Origin: CAYZDV01 sp964477275
Lineage (GTDB): Bacteria; Acidobacteriota; Aminicenantia; Aminicenantales; Aminicenantaceae
Direction of reading: 5' to 3'
Assembly (NCBI GenBank): GCA_964477275.1
Contig: CAYZDV010000119.1
Location: 1-5,986 of the forward strand
DNA: 5,986 nt
In this document: in pieces, positions 5,864 to 5,986 of the stretch
How positions within the stretch are numbered: the stretch's first letter is position 1
Layout of the letters: each line of letters starts with the position of its first letter
The notes under the pieces: generated by a model
What the model was told of the DNA's origin: nothing
Databases searched by the model: none
What the model saw: only the letters and a program-made list of their open reading frames with translations
Program-made: the position numbers and the translations under genes

Positions 5864-5986
5864 GCTCGGGGTGATTCAGTCCTCGCTCTCCTCTCGGCTT
5901 TACCTTGAGGAACCATGCCTGCTCGTCCTTCACACGGACTTTTAGGCGATCCACCACTCGCCAAAGAGGATGGGTGGCATGGGGTG
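5844..5986 (-). CDS. Possible C-terminal fragment of a gene continuing beyond the window
   Basis: Read on the minus strand from the window edge, one frame is open for 46 codons (5984 down to 5847) and stops at TGA 5846-5844. The peptide contains HPLWRVVDRLKVRVKDEQAW and then FLKVKPRGERGLNHPEL; alternating hydrophobic and charged residues look protein-like. It would overlap the 3' end of the preceding + strand gene by 20 bases in convergent orientation. No family is recognised, and an open run of this length can occur by chance in sequence of this composition. The + strand offers no better gene in 5864-5986, and I see no terminator hairpin with a T-run there. Confidence 0.3.
   Translation of the reverse strand, partial: PHATHPLWRVVDRLKVRVKDEQAWFLKVKPRGERGLNHPELTAGRL

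Noticed and set aside
1..5986. Search by eye for CRISPR arrays, tRNA genes, insertion sequences and attachment sites
   Set aside because: No regularly spaced repeats, cloverleaf sequence, transposase or terminal inverted repeats were found.

Overview
The window holds five complete protein genes, one clear pseudogene remnant and a possible partial gene at the right edge. It has no RNA genes, CRISPR array or insertion sequence that I can see. The best guess for the source is a Gram-negative-type bacterium related to Candidatus Aminicenantes / Acidobacteriota. This is inference: it rests on the remnant at 4763-4941, which matches the N-terminus I associate with that group's zinc-ribbon serine/threonine kinases, and on the style of the hypothetical proteins. 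No ribosomal or other marker gene is present to confirm it.

Left part, + strand (33-3172): a 65-residue membrane protein with a strong ribosome-binding site; a YgjP-type HExxH metallohydrolase (356-925) with no ribosome-binding site; and an oligopeptidase B-like serine peptidase (1022-3172) with complete Ser-Asp-His spacing and an unusual lipoprotein-like export signal. Gaps of about 100-125 bases and separate promoter candidates suggest these are single genes rather than a tight operon.

Middle, - strand (3204-4562): a 12-segment APC-family amino acid permease, convergent with the peptidase gene, with only 31 bases between the stop codons. A peptidase releasing peptides outside the cytoplasm beside an amino acid carrier would suit a protein-scavenging lifestyle, but they face each other and are not co-transcribed.

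Right part (4563-5986): a divergent control region contains a 12-base direct repeat and one promoter candidate on each strand. The + strand promoter leads into a degraded kinase N-terminus: a zinc ribbon lacking its fourth cysteine, a one-base frameshift, then the first residues of the kinase-entry motif, after which the kinase domain is gone. Thirty bases or so later begins a membrane-anchored protein of unknown function (4973-5863), which may now use the dead gene's promoter. At the right edge the - strand is open for 46 codons and may be the end of a convergent gene.

Most of the window is ordinary housekeeping and accessory content. I do not see a new multi-gene system. The most informative item is the kinase fossil and what it implies for transcription of its neighbour.
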